A stretch of DNA of 64,000 bases. Source: Phytophthora quininea. Its lineage: Eukaryota; Oomycota; Peronosporomycetes; Peronosporales; Peronosporaceae. The notes beneath the pieces are model-generated. The model did not search any database. It saw only the letters and a program-made list of their open reading frames with translations, and was not told the DNA's origin. Within the stretch, counting starts at the first letter, position 1, and each line of letters starts with the position of its first letter. A program made the translations under genes and the position numbers. The stretch covers positions 1 to 64,000 of the forward strand of contig JAAVTG010000738.1 in NCBI GenBank assembly GCA_011947345.1. The letters are read 5' to 3'. Of this stretch, positions 12,662-23,300 are shown piece by piece.

Positions 12662-14461
12662 CTCGAAGGTCGCCTCTGCTCGCATTAGGTCGTAGTAAAA
12701 TTTGATGTCCATAGTGTTTCGTGTGACCTCCCGCTGCAGCTGCTTCCAATGTGATGAATATGAAGTTTCCCATCTCGCTGGTAAGGAGTAGTTCCTAGTA
12801 TCAATTCGAAGTCGAATGATGAATGCTCGATGGTCTTTAGTATGAGAGTGAAGCGTGACGTTCCCCAATTCGACAATTACTTTGTGAAATTCTGCTGCAA
12901 CGTCGACAGCGACAGCACCTCGAACGCCGAAAGTAACACCAAGTCGCTTTCGAGGTTGTTGTGGTTTGCTGTTGACTGTCGCTAATGCAAACAAAATCCG
13001 TCCTGAACAAGAAATGCCATCCAGCTCAACTGTCTGAAGTTGCTGGAGGTTTGTCAACATTTCAATGCCGTCTAGAGTGAACTCGTTGCTGGTACCATAC
13101 CCATGTTTTGCAGAAGCTTCGACCAGAGCTAGTTGCTCCAGTTTGGGGCAATTTTTCACGAGGTTTTGTAAGAAGTTATCACCATGGAGGAGACGCTGAT
13201 CATCTCCTCGTTGGTCCGACAAACGTACAGTCAAAGACGTCAAGTTTGGGCACGCTTGAAGCACTATAGAGAATCGATTTGACGGAGATATCGGTTCTTC
13301 TTCCTGTCGCTCCTGGAAGGCGTAACTTCGTCTCCATAACGTGGCATTCCCCGGTAGAATTAAAGTCTTTAGTTTGGTCTTCGGATGCATCGCAAATATT
13401 TCAAATAGTTCATCGCTACACGGCAAATCGCTCCAATCCAGAGTTGATAAATTGCTGCAACCTTTGCAAAATATTTCCCAGCTTTGTAAACACGACAATT
13501 TCATCTCGAAACTCGACACATGCCAGCGAGTAGTAAACGCAGCCAGCCTAAGTCCTTCAACGCGTTGTAAGCGTGGACAACACTGACCGATGACAGTCGT
13601 CGTAGCGTTTAGATATTCGTAAGGATACAGCCAGGGGAGAACCAACTTCGTCAAGCCACGACGAGAGTGGGAAAGCTCATTTAGAGATGCCAAAGCCGAA
13701 TGGAATGCATTTAATACATCCTCGACGGATCGCTTTCGGTGCATTAAATATTCTCGTTGTGGCATGACCAATTCTTGCAGGTGTGTAAAATGATTTCCCA
13801 TATTTTCCAGGATAGCTGGCAAATGCTCCGACTCGAGAGATAAGGCTGATAAATCCAGTCGAACGAGGTGTTTACAGCGCATGAAAATGTGTCTCCATTG
13901 TTGCAGTTGTAAGCTTGCCGCCCGACTTCTAACTGCATCATTTTCTTTGTCAACGAGTCGGAGTTCGCGCAGATGGCGTCTCATTTCAGGATCCACCTCT
14001 TCCAGCAAGAGTTTAAGGTCTTCATCCACGTAACTCACCCGCCGTCGGCAGTTGTTTACAGCCGTTGGGTCCCTGCTATCTGATTGTGGTGATAACGTTC
14101 GTCGAGCTCCTGAGTGTGCACTACACACAAGCGTCGATAACGTGTTTCGAAGCCTTTCCAAGACTCCAATCGGTACTTGTTGGGCCTCTGAAGCTCCTTC
14201 ATTGTCTACCTGTCTTTCCAGCTCTTCATCGACCGAATCCGGGCGAAACTCGAACACGACGATGGTCTCTCGGAAGCTGTTTTCAAGCGCTTGGATGGTC
14301 ATTCTCCACGATTTTGACACTCGACAAAGGTGTCGGATATCCACGCGATTTCGACGGTACGTAGTCGTACTCGTCTTCATCAAATTGGTCGATACGTCAT
14401 CGTAGACAAATTGCAGCAGATGTAGCAGCACCGGCAGCGGCAGGGCACTCAGTCGCTCCAT
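12611..14461 (-). CDS. F-box/leucine-rich-repeat protein
   Basis: Intact 616-residue frame from ATG 14461. The N-terminus (LPLPVLLHLLQFVYDD, then DIRHLCRVSKSWRMT) fits an F-box, the segment that binds SKP1 in SCF ubiquitin ligases, interrupted by a short insert. The rest carries irregular leucine-rich repeats (HLVRLDLSALSL, PNLTSLTVRL, PKLEQLALVEAS), the usual substrate-binding part of FBXL proteins. Target unknown. It shares a 75-base divergent promoter region with the next gene; that gap contains GATTGG, a CCAAT box on the minus strand. Its coding end overlaps the P450 end by 51 bases. Confidence 0.75.
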   Translation of the reverse strand: MERLSALPLPVLLHLLQFVYDDVSTNLMKTSTTTYRRNRVDIRHLCRVSKSWRMTIQALENSFRETIVVFEFRPDSVDEELERQVDNEGASEAQQVPIGVLERLRNTLSTLVCSAHSGARRTLSPQSDSRDPTAVNNCRRRVSYVDEDLKLLLEEVDPEMRRHLRELRLVDKENDAVRSRAASLQLQQWRHIFMRCKHLVRLDLSALSLESEHLPAILENMGNHFTHLQELVMPQREYLMHRKRSVEDVLNAFHSALASLNELSHSRRGLTKLVLPWLYPYEYLNATTTVIGQCCPRLQRVEGLRLAAFTTRWHVSSFEMKLSCLQSWEIFCKGCSNLSTLDWSDLPCSDELFEIFAMHPKTKLKTLILPGNATLWRRSYAFQERQEEEPISPSNRFSIVLQACPNLTSLTVRLSDQRGDDQRLLHGDNFLQNLVKNCPKLEQLALVEASAKHGYGTSNEFTLDGIEMLTNLQQLQTVELDGISCSGRILFALATVNSKPQQPRKRLGVTFGVRGAVAVDVAAEFHKVIVELGNVTLHSHTKDHRAFIIRLRIDTRNYSLPARWETSYSSHWKQLQREVTRNTMDIKFYYDLMRAEATFESVMVDFHLETVLHGEC

Positions 14462-14536
14462 TTATCGGAGACCTTTCCGTGCAAATCGTTGCGATTGGTC
14501 GTGCAAAGTACTGGCCACCAGACAAAGTTTTGCACC

Positions 14537-15382
14537 ATGTCGAGCAGCTACAAGCAGAAGAAGATGAAGACGCTGGCCACGCGCAAGAAGACGCGCAAAC
14601 GTCGCATCGAGGAAGGCATGACCTTTGCCGACGACTCGGGTCGGCTGTTCCAGCCACCGAGTTCGCGTGACCCGCGATGGAAGAAACCTTCAGCTGATGA
14701 CATCGTGGCGGGTCTCGCTCAAAGCAAGCGACAAAAGCTGCAGCAGAACGACGACGATGACGAGATTGAGGTCGTACAACAAGATGAAGAAAGTGGTGAT
14801 GACTCCAGCGACGACGACGATGACACTGCAGTTGCCATTCCTGATCTACCAAAGACGCCGTTGAGATTTTGCGCGTCGTTGGAAGACATTGCAGCAAAAG
14901 TGGCCGCCAAACACGCTGCAATCCGTCGCAAGGACGGCCGACAGAAGACCAAAGTGCTGCTGATGGTGGACGCTCGCTCGATCTTCAAGTTGCTGAAGAA
15001 GAAGATGAATATCCGTCCAGAGATGATCAAGGCCAAGAGCCGGCTGGGTGTCGGCTCCGGCAAGAAGCCCGAGCTGACGTACCGCAACACGGGGCTGGTC
15101 AAGACGCCGCTGGACAAGTTTAAGGACGTCAACAAGACGGTGCTGACCAACTACAAGAGCGGCAAACTGTCCACCATCCTGGCCGAGGACCTGTCCTTCT
15201 ACCCGTACACGGACCTGAAGGTGCAGCATGTTGTCTTTGTGGCGAAAAGCGCTGCGTCCGCCATCAACTTGGACCGCAATTTACTGCGAGATATTCAAGT
15301 CGACTCGTTCGTGATCGATGACAAGATTTCGGACGAAGAACGCAGCAAGTTGCAAGAGCTTTTCGAAGTGGTGGACAAGTAG
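14537..15382 (+). CDS. Unrecognised charged, probably nuclear protein
   Basis: Intact frame of 281 residues from ATG 14537; codons upstream in this frame lack an ATG. The N-terminus is very basic (KTRKRR, nuclear-localisation-like), followed by an acidic Asp/Ser stretch (DDDDEIEVV, SSDDDDD) and a conserved-looking C-terminal domain with VLLMVDARSIFKLLKKK, YRNTGLVKTPLDKF and NYKSGKLSTILAED. Codon use is GC-rich like its neighbours, supporting a real gene. I do not recognise the family; a role in chromatin or ribosome biogenesis would fit the composition but is only inference. Confidence 0.7.
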   Translation: MSSSYKQKKMKTLATRKKTRKRRIEEGMTFADDSGRLFQPPSSRDPRWKKPSADDIVAGLAQSKRQKLQQNDDDDEIEVVQQDEESGDDSSDDDDDTAVAIPDLPKTPLRFCASLEDIAAKVAAKHAAIRRKDGRQKTKVLLMVDARSIFKLLKKKMNIRPEMIKAKSRLGVGSGKKPELTYRNTGLVKTPLDKFKDVNKTVLTNYKSGKLSTILAEDLSFYPYTDLKVQHVVFVAKSAASAINLDRNLLRDIQVDSFVIDDKISDEERSKLQELFEVVDK

Positions 15383-15579
15383 AACTGCATCAAACAAGTT
15401 TGCTCTGACGTAGCGTTTCGAAAATGATCCCCTGCCTTTACTGCCCTCCATTCTACTCCCACCCATCCTTCTCTTAAACCATCAAGTTCACTGTCCTTAT
15501 ATTCAAGTTGTCATTAGTCTACAATCTCCTTCAATCCCGGTAGTGAACTGATTTCTAAAACCATAGCGATCTTCAAGCG

Positions 15580-15590
15580 GCTCATTGCTC
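15580..15590 (+). promoter_or_regulatory. Candidate oomycete initiator (Inr) element
   Basis: GCTCATTGCTC lies 25 bases before ATG 15605. The first seven bases match the Phytophthora initiator consensus that begins GCTCATT and usually sits 20-80 bases before the start codon. The downstream flank matches less well. Confidence 0.4.
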
Positions 15591-15604
15591 CACCCGTCTT
15601 GTCC

Positions 15605-16809
15605 ATGGCAGACCCCGTTGCTGTGCCGTCCCCAGTGCCCGTGGAGGAGCCCACTGAGGCTCCTCTGGTCTGGAGTGACCATCTCGACACGACCGACTAC
15701 TCGTTGCTGCTGGGTCTTCCTTTGGGCTCGCTCTGCGTCATCCTCTTCGTCCTGCGAGTGCTATGGCGACCCAAATCCGGCCCCAAGTTCCGTCTGCCCA
15801 AGCAAGTGCCAACCTATGGCAGTGTGGCCATGGACGACGACTCGTACGACTACGACGGTGACTCCAACGACCTCATCTACGCGGGTCAAGTGGCGGGTCG
15901 CTACGACACGCGCTGGACCCGAACCTTCGACTTTGTTTTCCTGGTGGGCATGTTCCTCTTTGCGGCGGCTCTTTCAGGCATCACGACCCTATTCCAACCA
16001 GAGCTATGGACCAATTCAACCTTCTGGTTCTTCCTACTGCCCAAAGTGCTCATCATGATGGGCGTCTCGACGCTGGGAGGCATCATCTGCCGGTTCTTCT
16101 ACATCGTCGACGACGCCGGCTACGTCATTACGGAACGCAGCTCCGTGTTCAAGGTCAATTACACCAGGAAGTTCCAACTACTGGCAGCCTATTTGGTGCC
16201 GTTGCTGGTGAAACCGGATGAAGAGTACTGTGAAGAGTGCAGTGGGGCTTTGGCACTTGCTTGGGGGACTTTGCCACGCTCTTCTGCTTCCTATTGCTGA
16301 TCAAACCCATCAGAGAGCGCTCGACGTTGTTCATGCTGCAGTTCAACTCACTAGATCGACCGGAGGATCGACCGCACACTTTGAAATGGATCGTCGCCGG
16401 GAATGTGTTTCCGGGTCTGTTTGTGCTGCTCTTCTTCCGATGGCTGTTTGCGAGGACGACACAGTCGGATCTGGTCTTCATCTTGGTGTTTGTGACGAGT
16501 ATCGGCGACGGATTAGCAGAGCCCGTGGGGATCGCATTCGGCAAGCACAAATACTCGACCAGTACGTGCTGCTCCAAGCGCAAGTACACCCGAAGCTTTG
16601 AAGGCTCAGCCTGTGTCTTTCTGTCCGGGATCGTGTTCCCGGCGCTGCAGTACTTTGACTTTGAGACGCCATTGCAGCTGTGGCTGACCATGGCCATCTT
16701 GCCGTTCGTCGTGGCGTATGCAGAAGCCACAGCACCACACACGATGGACGCGCCCGTGCTCATGGCAGCTACCGGGCTGGTGCTTTACACCATCATCCAC
16801 CTCTTTTGA
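15605..16809 (+). CDS. Dolichol/phytol-kinase-like polytopic membrane protein (one frame break)
   Basis: ATG 15605 (the codon six bases earlier is TTG). The first ~60 residues are Pro/acidic with one membrane segment (LLLGLPLGSLCVILFVL); at least six more follow. The C-terminal part contains SIGDGLAEPVGIAFGKHKY and RSFEGSACVFLSG, which correspond to the GDxxAxxVGxxFG and KxxEGS signatures of the CTP-dependent dolichol kinase / phytol kinase / phosphatidate cytidylyltransferase-like family. By family, it would phosphorylate a polyprenol or similar lipid alcohol at the ER or plastid membrane; the true substrate is unknown. The frame breaks at GGGG 16243-16246 and is repaired by a fifth G, reading on through CLGDFATLFCFLL. 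Joined length about 402. Convergent with the kinase gene 109 bases away. Confidence 0.75.
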
Positions 16810-16918
16810 TGCGTCAAAATTGCGTTGTAGTAGCCACAGTAGCAACACGAACCTCACGATGAAACAGAGCTGGCGATTTTCATTATTACTACGTGTTCCT
16901 GGTCGAATAAATCAACGT

Positions 16919-18145
16919 CTAGTACTGAGGAACCGGCTCAGGCGGCACATACTCGTTCGTCTGAGGTGTAAACACCTTCTTGCCTTCGGAAAACTTTGCT
17001 AGTGCAGCCATGTGGTCGTCCGTGAATGGTATCGAGTCCGCAGTCTCCATCTGCAGCCACGGATGTTGCAGAGCCATCGCAGCCGGCGGACGTTCGCGTG
17101 GATTCAGCACCAGCAAATACTCGATGAATTTCACGGCCTGATGGGATACCTGGGGCTCCAGTTCCGGCGGGTAGTCAAACTCACCTTTAACGATCTTATC
17201 TTCCACTTGAGACATAAACTTCGCGTCGAATGGGAACCGGCCAAAGAGCAAGATATACGTGACGACACCAAGCGACCAGAGGTCGATGGCACAGCCGTAG
17301 TGACCGTGCTTGCTGAACATCTCCGGGGCCATGTAGTGCGGCGTGCCGTTCATCCCCGACATCTCCAGGCCGCCAACGGTGCCCATGTGGGCCAGTCCAA
17401 AGTCGATGAGCAGCACTCCGTCCTGTAAGTCTTTGGTCTTGCACATGATGTTCTCTACTTTAACGTCGCGGTGGGTGATGCCGTTCAGATGCAGATAGGC
17501 CAGCACACTCAGCAGTTGCCGCACAATCTCCGCCACGTCACACTCTCGGATCCGAGCAGCTCCAGGTCGACAGATCGCGTCCATGACCTCTCCACCAGTA
17601 GCTTTATCCGTGACGATGGCAAACTTTTCTTCGTCCTGGAAGACTTTCCGCAGTCGGAGAACGCCGGGATGTTTGACTCTGCCAAGAATGGAGAGCTCGG
17701 ACTGCAGCGCTTGGATGCGGTTGGGCGTGGACAGATATCCCTGACGGACGAACTTGACGGCCACTTCCTTGTTACATTCCTGCTCCTCGCGCTCTCGCTG
17801 CTGCTCCTCGGCCAGCGTTTTAGCTCGACTGCGGTAGTGCGGACGCTTCCGCTTGGCGACAAAGACCTGGCCGGTCTTGCCCTCGCCGATCTGGTACAGC
17901 AGCTCGTACTGGTCCTCGAACGAAGGCTGCTTCTTGTCGGGCAGGCCGATGGTGATCCCCGTGGGGGCCTCCTCGGCCGGATCCTCGTGAGCGTGGCGGT
18001 TGAAGCAGCTCAAACAGCGCAGCATGGTCGTCAAAGGATTGTAATGGATGAATGTGCGGTGCAAGTTGGCGACTTGGCCACTGCTGTCTGGCTCTGTCGG
18101 TTCGACCTCACAAAAAGTAGTCAGAAATGTAGCCATGTTCTTCAT
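16919..18145 (-). CDS. CaMK-like serine/threonine protein kinase
   Basis: Intact. I take ATG 18145 (MKNMATFL) as start, giving 408 residues; the open frame runs further upstream without typical coding content. The kinase domain starts at YELLYQIGEGKTGQV (Gly-loop), then VAVKFVRQG with the ATP-binding Lys, HRDVKVEN catalytic loop, DFGLAH, and HYMAPEMF, followed by DLWSLGVVTYILLFGRFPF and HPWLQ. All catalytic residues are present, so it should be active. The activation and substrate regions resemble calcium/calmodulin-dependent kinases, but no calmodulin-binding helix or EF-hand is obvious. A Cys pair near the start (MLRCLSCF) could be acylated. Confidence 0.9.
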   Translation of the reverse strand: MKNMATFLTTFCEVEPTEPDSSGQVANLHRTFIHYNPLTTMLRCLSCFNRHAHEDPAEEAPTGITIGLPDKKQPSFEDQYELLYQIGEGKTGQVFVAKRKRPHYRSRAKTLAEEQQREREEQECNKEVAVKFVRQGYLSTPNRIQALQSELSILGRVKHPGVLRLRKVFQDEEKFAIVTDKATGGEVMDAICRPGAARIRECDVAEIVRQLLSVLAYLHLNGITHRDVKVENIMCKTKDLQDGVLLIDFGLAHMGTVGGLEMSGMNGTPHYMAPEMFSKHGHYGCAIDLWSLGVVTYILLFGRFPFDAKFMSQVEDKIVKGEFDYPPELEPQVSHQAVKFIEYLLVLNPRERPPAAMALQHPWLQMETADSIPFTDDHMAALAKFSEGKKVFTPQTNEYVPPEPVPQY

Positions 18146-18420
18146 TAGCGCCGCTGAGTAGCTCGGTAACACCTGCAAGTGTGACAAGGCTGCAGGCTGC
18201 AGGCTGCGGCCAGCTGCACCGCCGTGTGCTGTTGCTGCAGCCAAATGGAGTGGCGAGTAACAAGCTGCTCGGCTTGTCGCGAAAGAGGAGTGATCAGGTG
18301 ATGTCGGATAACTGAATAAAGTGCATCTAAACGAAGCAATCCGATCACAAAAGATTGACCACCACGAGCGATTCAGTGTCAAGCCGGACAACACTTGTGG
18401 AGTCTCTTCACCGTATCACT

Positions 18421-19393
18421 ATGCATGCCCCCAAGAATGGGGAGTCCCGAGAAATTAAAAGAAATTATCACGTTTTAGCCTTTCGGCTAATGCCAGTAAG
18501 TACGTGGTGCCTAATTTACGTATACTACTATTCATCCCTCGCGAGCAAGTAGTCGCTTCATCCACATTTATAGCCAATTGGCTGCGCGAATCAGCGACCA
18601 ACGTTATTGCCGTCGCCAACATGAGGAGCTCCCTCGAAACGGGCATGATGCTGCTTGTCACGGGCGTCACTAACCTGTGCATGTTCCCCGCCATCGTCAG
18701 CCTCTTCCGTCGCGACTTCGCCTTCGAGGTGGCGCCTCTAGACACTCACGCAATGGCTTATAACCCCCAAAAGTATCTAACTTTGGTGTATCATAACATC
18801 TCTAGGCGTTCATCGGCATGTTCACCATGACCACGAGCTTCTTGTATCATGTGTGCGACAGTATTGACGGCCCGCTATGGCTTAGTGAGGTGCGTCCCCA
18901 TATTTCGATCACTAAGTCGTAGTATTTAATGATCTTCTTCATGCCTTTAGGGACAATGGCATCGGCTGGACAATATTGGCTCCATCATGAGCTTTGTCAT
19001 GTGGGGATCCACCTCATGGACCTGCGTCGACCTCTTCTGCAGCGATACCTGCAATACTTCTTCCTGGCGGTAGTGCTCGTCTTCCAGGAGAAGAATCCAT
19101 GGGACGAGTGGAACTCGTTCGTGCCTGTGGCTGCCAGTTTCTTTCTGCTGTTCGCGAGCTTCGCCGTGCGGAGACGCATCCCAAAATACGACTTTGTGCA
19201 GTTCCGACGAGGTATTATGCTGTTATTGTGCGGGCTCGGGTGTTTCGTACGCGGGTTGGACGACGACACGGATCCGTTCCGCTTCTTCCACGGCTGCTGG
19301 CACGGGTTTGTCGGTGCTGCCGCCTACTTTAACTTCCAAGTATTGCCTCCAGAGGGCAGAGGTTCCCACTTGCCCATTAAACGCCAGGACTAA
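18421..19393 (+). CDS. TMEM8/PGAP6-like seven-pass membrane protein of the CREST superfamily (frame break; first exon uncertain)
   Basis: Exons 18549(approx.)-18728, 18806-18889 and 18951-19393 join in frame across GT-AG introns. They give several hydrophobic helices with the CREST-type motif TSFLYHVCD (Ser, His and Asp on one helix face) and, near the end, HGCWHGFVGAAAY, which supplies the matching His pair. This pattern is known from TMEM8/myomaker, Per1 and alkaline ceramidase proteins, some of which are metal-dependent lipid amidases or GPI-linked phospholipases. The frame breaks at GGGG 19003-19006; a fifth G restores it (FVMWG then HLMDLRRP). The first exon from ATG 18421 does not join in phase cleanly, so the N-terminus is uncertain. 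Confidence 0.7.
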
Positions 19394-19503
19394 GCAGCAG
19401 AGCGAGCAAATTCAGTAACGTAAGATATTATTGCTGCATCTTGGGTTACGACCACCTAAAGCTACGCTGGACACGTCAGAAGGTGGCTCTTCTTTACGCA
19501 TCA

Positions 19504-19515
19504 TCATTTTCAACC
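19504..19515 (+). promoter_or_regulatory. Candidate initiator upstream of the PAP2 gene
   Basis: TCATTTTCAACC, 24 bases before ATG 19539, resembles the oomycete initiator core (TCATTYY followed by a CA-rich flank) and is followed by CCAAT. Only a pattern match. Confidence 0.3.
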
Positions 19516-19538
19516 AATAAGAATGCCAGTCTCCGACT

Positions 19539-20243
19539 ATGGGCTCGTACGGCTCCATCCCTGAAGCAGACGGCGACGCCCTCGAGCAGCAGCGCGCCAT
19601 GAGCCTCGCCGAGCGGCTCTACGCCTACGACCTGACGTGGTCCACCAAGCTTTACCAGCGGTTCGGCCGCAGCCCCACGCCGCGGCTCTGCTGGGAGGTC
19701 TTCTCGCACACAGGCGACGGCTTCCTGTGGCTGCTCACCATCCCGCCGCTCATGGGGCTGCTCTGGGTCGCCGGGCTCATTGGGCCCTTTGAACCTGTCA
19801 CCAAGATGTTCCTGTCGGCGCTCTTCACCTGCATGACGGTCGACATCATCGCCATCATGCTGCTCAAGCTCGTCTTCCACCGCAAGCGACCTCCTTTCCA
19901 CCAGGACGACATGCGCTTCGTCGGACCCGACCAGCACTCGTTCCCGTCGGGCCACTCGACCCGCGTCTGGTGCATGGTCGCCATGTTCGTCTACCTGGCA
20001 GAGACCCACCCGTGGATCTTGAGGGACTTCTTCTACGGCGTGTCCCCCTCGCTGTTCGTGCTGCTGTCGGTCGTCTGGGCGCTCGTCATCAATTTCTCTA
20101 GGGTGGCGCTCGGTCGACACTACCCCACTGACGTGCTGGCCGGGACACTCATCGGGTTCTTCGTCTTCTGGCCCATTTCGCTCTTCTTCATCGACCATTA
20201 CGGCATGTTGGATGCACCCCTCCTCCGTACTAGAAGGGTGTAG
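19539..20243 (+). CDS. PAP2-family lipid phosphatase
   Basis: Intact single exon, 234 residues, from ATG 19539. The three phosphatase signatures are present: KLVFHRKRP (KxxxxxxRP), PSGH, and SRVALGRHYPTDVLAG with the catalytic His. Five or six membrane helices surround them. By family it removes phosphate from a lipid phosphate such as phosphatidate or an isoprenyl diphosphate on the lumenal side of the ER; its short length and TWSTKLYQRF start resemble the polyisoprenoid/presqualene diphosphate phosphatase branch (PLPP6-like), which is inference. Nearby dolichol-kinase-like and sugar-carrier genes would fit a dolichol-cycle role, but proximity alone is weak evidence in a eukaryote. Confidence 0.88.
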   Translation: MGSYGSIPEADGDALEQQRAMSLAERLYAYDLTWSTKLYQRFGRSPTPRLCWEVFSHTGDGFLWLLTIPPLMGLLWVAGLIGPFEPVTKMFLSALFTCMTVDIIAIMLLKLVFHRKRPPFHQDDMRFVGPDQHSFPSGHSTRVWCMVAMFVYLAETHPWILRDFFYGVSPSLFVLLSVVWALVINFSRVALGRHYPTDVLAGTLIGFFVFWPISLFFIDHYGMLDAPLLRTRRV

Positions 20244-20385
20244 ACAGAAGAACGCATCGTGTGGCGCAGGAACGAAAGACGGTAGTAGTAAATGCAACAT
20301 GTCTTTGGCTACTGTAGCTGTCGTGAACAAACGTACACTATGCAAAGTCGAACGCAATAGGAAGCAAACGCAAGGCTGCAGCAGC

Positions 20386-23300
20386 TCACGGATTGTGGTC
20401 GGCGTAGAAGTCCTTCCAGCAGTCGTCGACGACCCAGCCCACAGCGTTGTCGAAGTACGGCGGCTGCTCGTACACGCCGTAGTAGCCGAACTACAAGAAC
20501 AATAACAATGTTAGCACAAGCAAAGCGATAGCAACGCCAGCTCATCGTACCTTGTTTGCCGCCTGGAGAATGCAGTCATCGAGAGATTGGTGAGACTTGA
20601 TCTCCTTAGCAGCCGCTGCGTCTTCGGCAGCAGCTTCCGCCTCCAACGACTGGAGTTTGTCTGCGAAATGGTCGCTGATCTCCTTCTGGAACTCTTCCTT
20701 GGTCATGAAGTTGTTTGCAGCACTCTGCTCGCCATTCGTGGCTGTCGTGACTGGATTCGAGATCGGCACCTCCGCTGTCGCGCCGTCAGGCGTTTCAATC
20801 TCCGCCTTCGGGCCGTCCGCGGTGCTGGTCACTGGAACCTCCTCGGTCGTCGTTGCTCCCGTCGAGTCTGTGACCTCAACTGTCACCTTGTCGTCCGAGA
20901 CTGAGCCAACTTGCGTCACCTGCTCAGTCCCCGTGGTCGTCACCACCTCGACCGGGGCCGCGGCCGTGGGCTGCGGCAGCGGCACGGTTTCGGTGTTGCC
21001 ATCAGTCGTTTCGATTTCGATCTGCGGTCCTTCGATCGTGTCAATGACCGGGGCGTCCGTCGTCGTCACGTATCCGGTCGAGTCCTTGATCTCCACCTCC
21101 ACCTTGTCGTTCTCAACAGAGCCGATCGGAGTCACCTCCTCCGTTCCCGTGTTTGTTGCAACCACGATCGGCGTTTGACCGCTCGACGAGCTCTGCAGAG
21201 GCACCTCAGCCGTAGTCCCGTCAGCCGTTCGGATGTTCGCCTTCGGGCCGTCAGAAGTGTCGATAACCGGCACCTCTTCCGTCTTCGTTAGCCCCGTCGA
21301 GTCGGTGATCTCAACCTTGACCCTGTCGTCCTCAACGGACCCAACTGGGGTCACCTCCTCGGTCCCCGTGCTAGTCACCACCTCGACTGGCGTTTCGGGC
21401 GTCGGATTCGGCAGCGGCAAGTCTTCCGTCTTCCCGTCCGTCGTCTGAATTAGCACCTTCTGGCCGTCCGACGTATCGATGACCGGAGCGTCCTTCGTCG
21501 TCACGTCTCCGTTCTCGTCCTTGATCTCTACCTCCACCTTGTCGTTCTCAACAGAGCCAATCGGCGTCACCTCCTCCGTGCCGCTCGTGGTAACAACCAC
21601 AATCGGAGGCTGCTCCTCGTTGTTTGCAGCACTCTGCTCGCCATTCGTGGCTGTCGTGACTGGATTCGAGATCGGCACCTCCGCTGTCGCGCCGTCAGGC
21701 GTTTCAATCTCCGCCTTCGGGCCGTCCGCGGTGCTGGTCACTGGAACCTCCTCGGTCGTCGTTGCTCCCGTCGAGTCTGTGACCTCAACTGTCACCTTGT
21801 CGTCCGAGACTGAGCCAACTTGCGTCACCTGCTCAGTCCCCGTGGTCGTCACCACCTCGACCGGGGCCGCGGCCGTGGGCTGCGGCAGCGGCACGGTTTC
21901 GGTGTTGCCATCAGTCGTTTCGATTTCGATCTGCGGTCCTTCGATCGTGTCAATGACCGGGGCGTCCGTCGTCGTCACGTATCCGGTCGAGTCCTTGATC
22001 TCCACCTCCACCTTGTCGTTCTCAACAGAGCCGATCGGAGTCACCTCCTCCGTTCCCGTGTTTGTTGCAACCACGATCGGCGTTTGACCGCTCGACGAGC
22101 TCTGCAGAGGCACCTCAGCCGTAGTCCCGTCAGCCGTTCGGATGTTCGCCTTCGGGCCGTCAGAAGTGTCGATAACCGGCACCTCTTCCGTCTTCGTTAG
22201 CCCCGTCGAGTCGGTGATCTCAACCTTGACCCTGTCGTCCTCAACGGACCCAACTGGGGTCACCTCCTCGGTCCCCGTGCTAGTCACCACCTCGACTGGC
22301 GTTTCGGGCGTCGGATTCGGCAGCGGCAAGTCTTCCGTCTTCCCGTCCGTCGTCTGAATTAGCACCTTCTGGCCGTCCGACGTATCGATGACCGGAGCGT
22401 CCTTCGTCGTCACGTCTCCGTTCTCGTCCTTGATCTCTACCTCCACCTTGTCGTTCTCAACAGAGCCAATCGGCGTCACCTCCTCCGTGCCGCTCGTGGT
22501 AACAACCACAATCGGAGGCTGCTCCTCGTTGTTTGCAGCACTCTGCTCGCCATTCGTGGCTGTCGTGACTGGATTCGAGATCGGCACCTCCGCTGTCGCG
22601 CCGTCAGGCGTTTCAATCTCCGCCTTCGGGCCGTCCGCGGTGCTGGTCACTGGAACCTCCTCGGTCGTCGTTGCTCCCGTCGAGTCTGTGACCTCAACTG
22701 TCACCTTGTCGTCCGAGACTGAGCCAACTTGCGTCACCTGCTCAGTCCCCGTGGTCGTCACCACCTCGACCGGGGCCGCGGCCGTGGGCTGCGGCAGCGG
22801 CACGGTTTCGGTGTTGCCATCAGTCGTTTCGATTTCGATCTGCGGTCCTTCGATCGTGTCAATGACCGGGGCGTCCGTCGTCGTCACGTATCCGGTCGAG
22901 TCCTTGATCTCCACCTCCACCTTGTCGTTCTCAACAGAGCCGATCGGAGTCACCTCCTCCGTTCCCGTGTTTGTTGCAACCACGATCGGCGTTTGACCGC
23001 TCGACGAGCTCTGCAGAGGCACCTCAGCCGTAGTCCCGTCAGCCGTTCGGATGTTCGCCTTCGGGCCGTCAGAAGTGTCGATAACCGGCACCTCTTCCGT
23101 CTTCGTTAGCCCCGTCGAGTCGGTGATCTCAACCTTGACCCTGTCGTCCTCAACGGACCCAACTGGGGTCACCTCCTCGGTCCCCGTGCTAGTCACCACC
23201 TCGACTGGCGTTTCGGGCGTCGGATTCGGCAGCGGCAAGTCTTCCGTCTTCCCGTCCGTCGTCTGAATTAGCACCTTCTGGCCGTCCGACGTATCGATGA

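Noticed and set aside
14397..14921. 174-residue minus-strand frame across the F-box/next-gene promoter
   Set aside because: Runs antisense through the basic-acidic protein start and has only low-complexity composition.
5150..19393. A cluster of recent pseudogenes
   Set aside because: The breaks are single bases, mostly at G/C runs, while active-site motifs and splice sites are intact, and the same pattern continues to 63.8 kb in housekeeping genes such as CIAO1.
19494..20357. 287-residue minus-strand frame
   Set aside because: Antisense of the PAP2 phosphatase, with a composition made of Arg, Glu, His and Pro only; no motifs.
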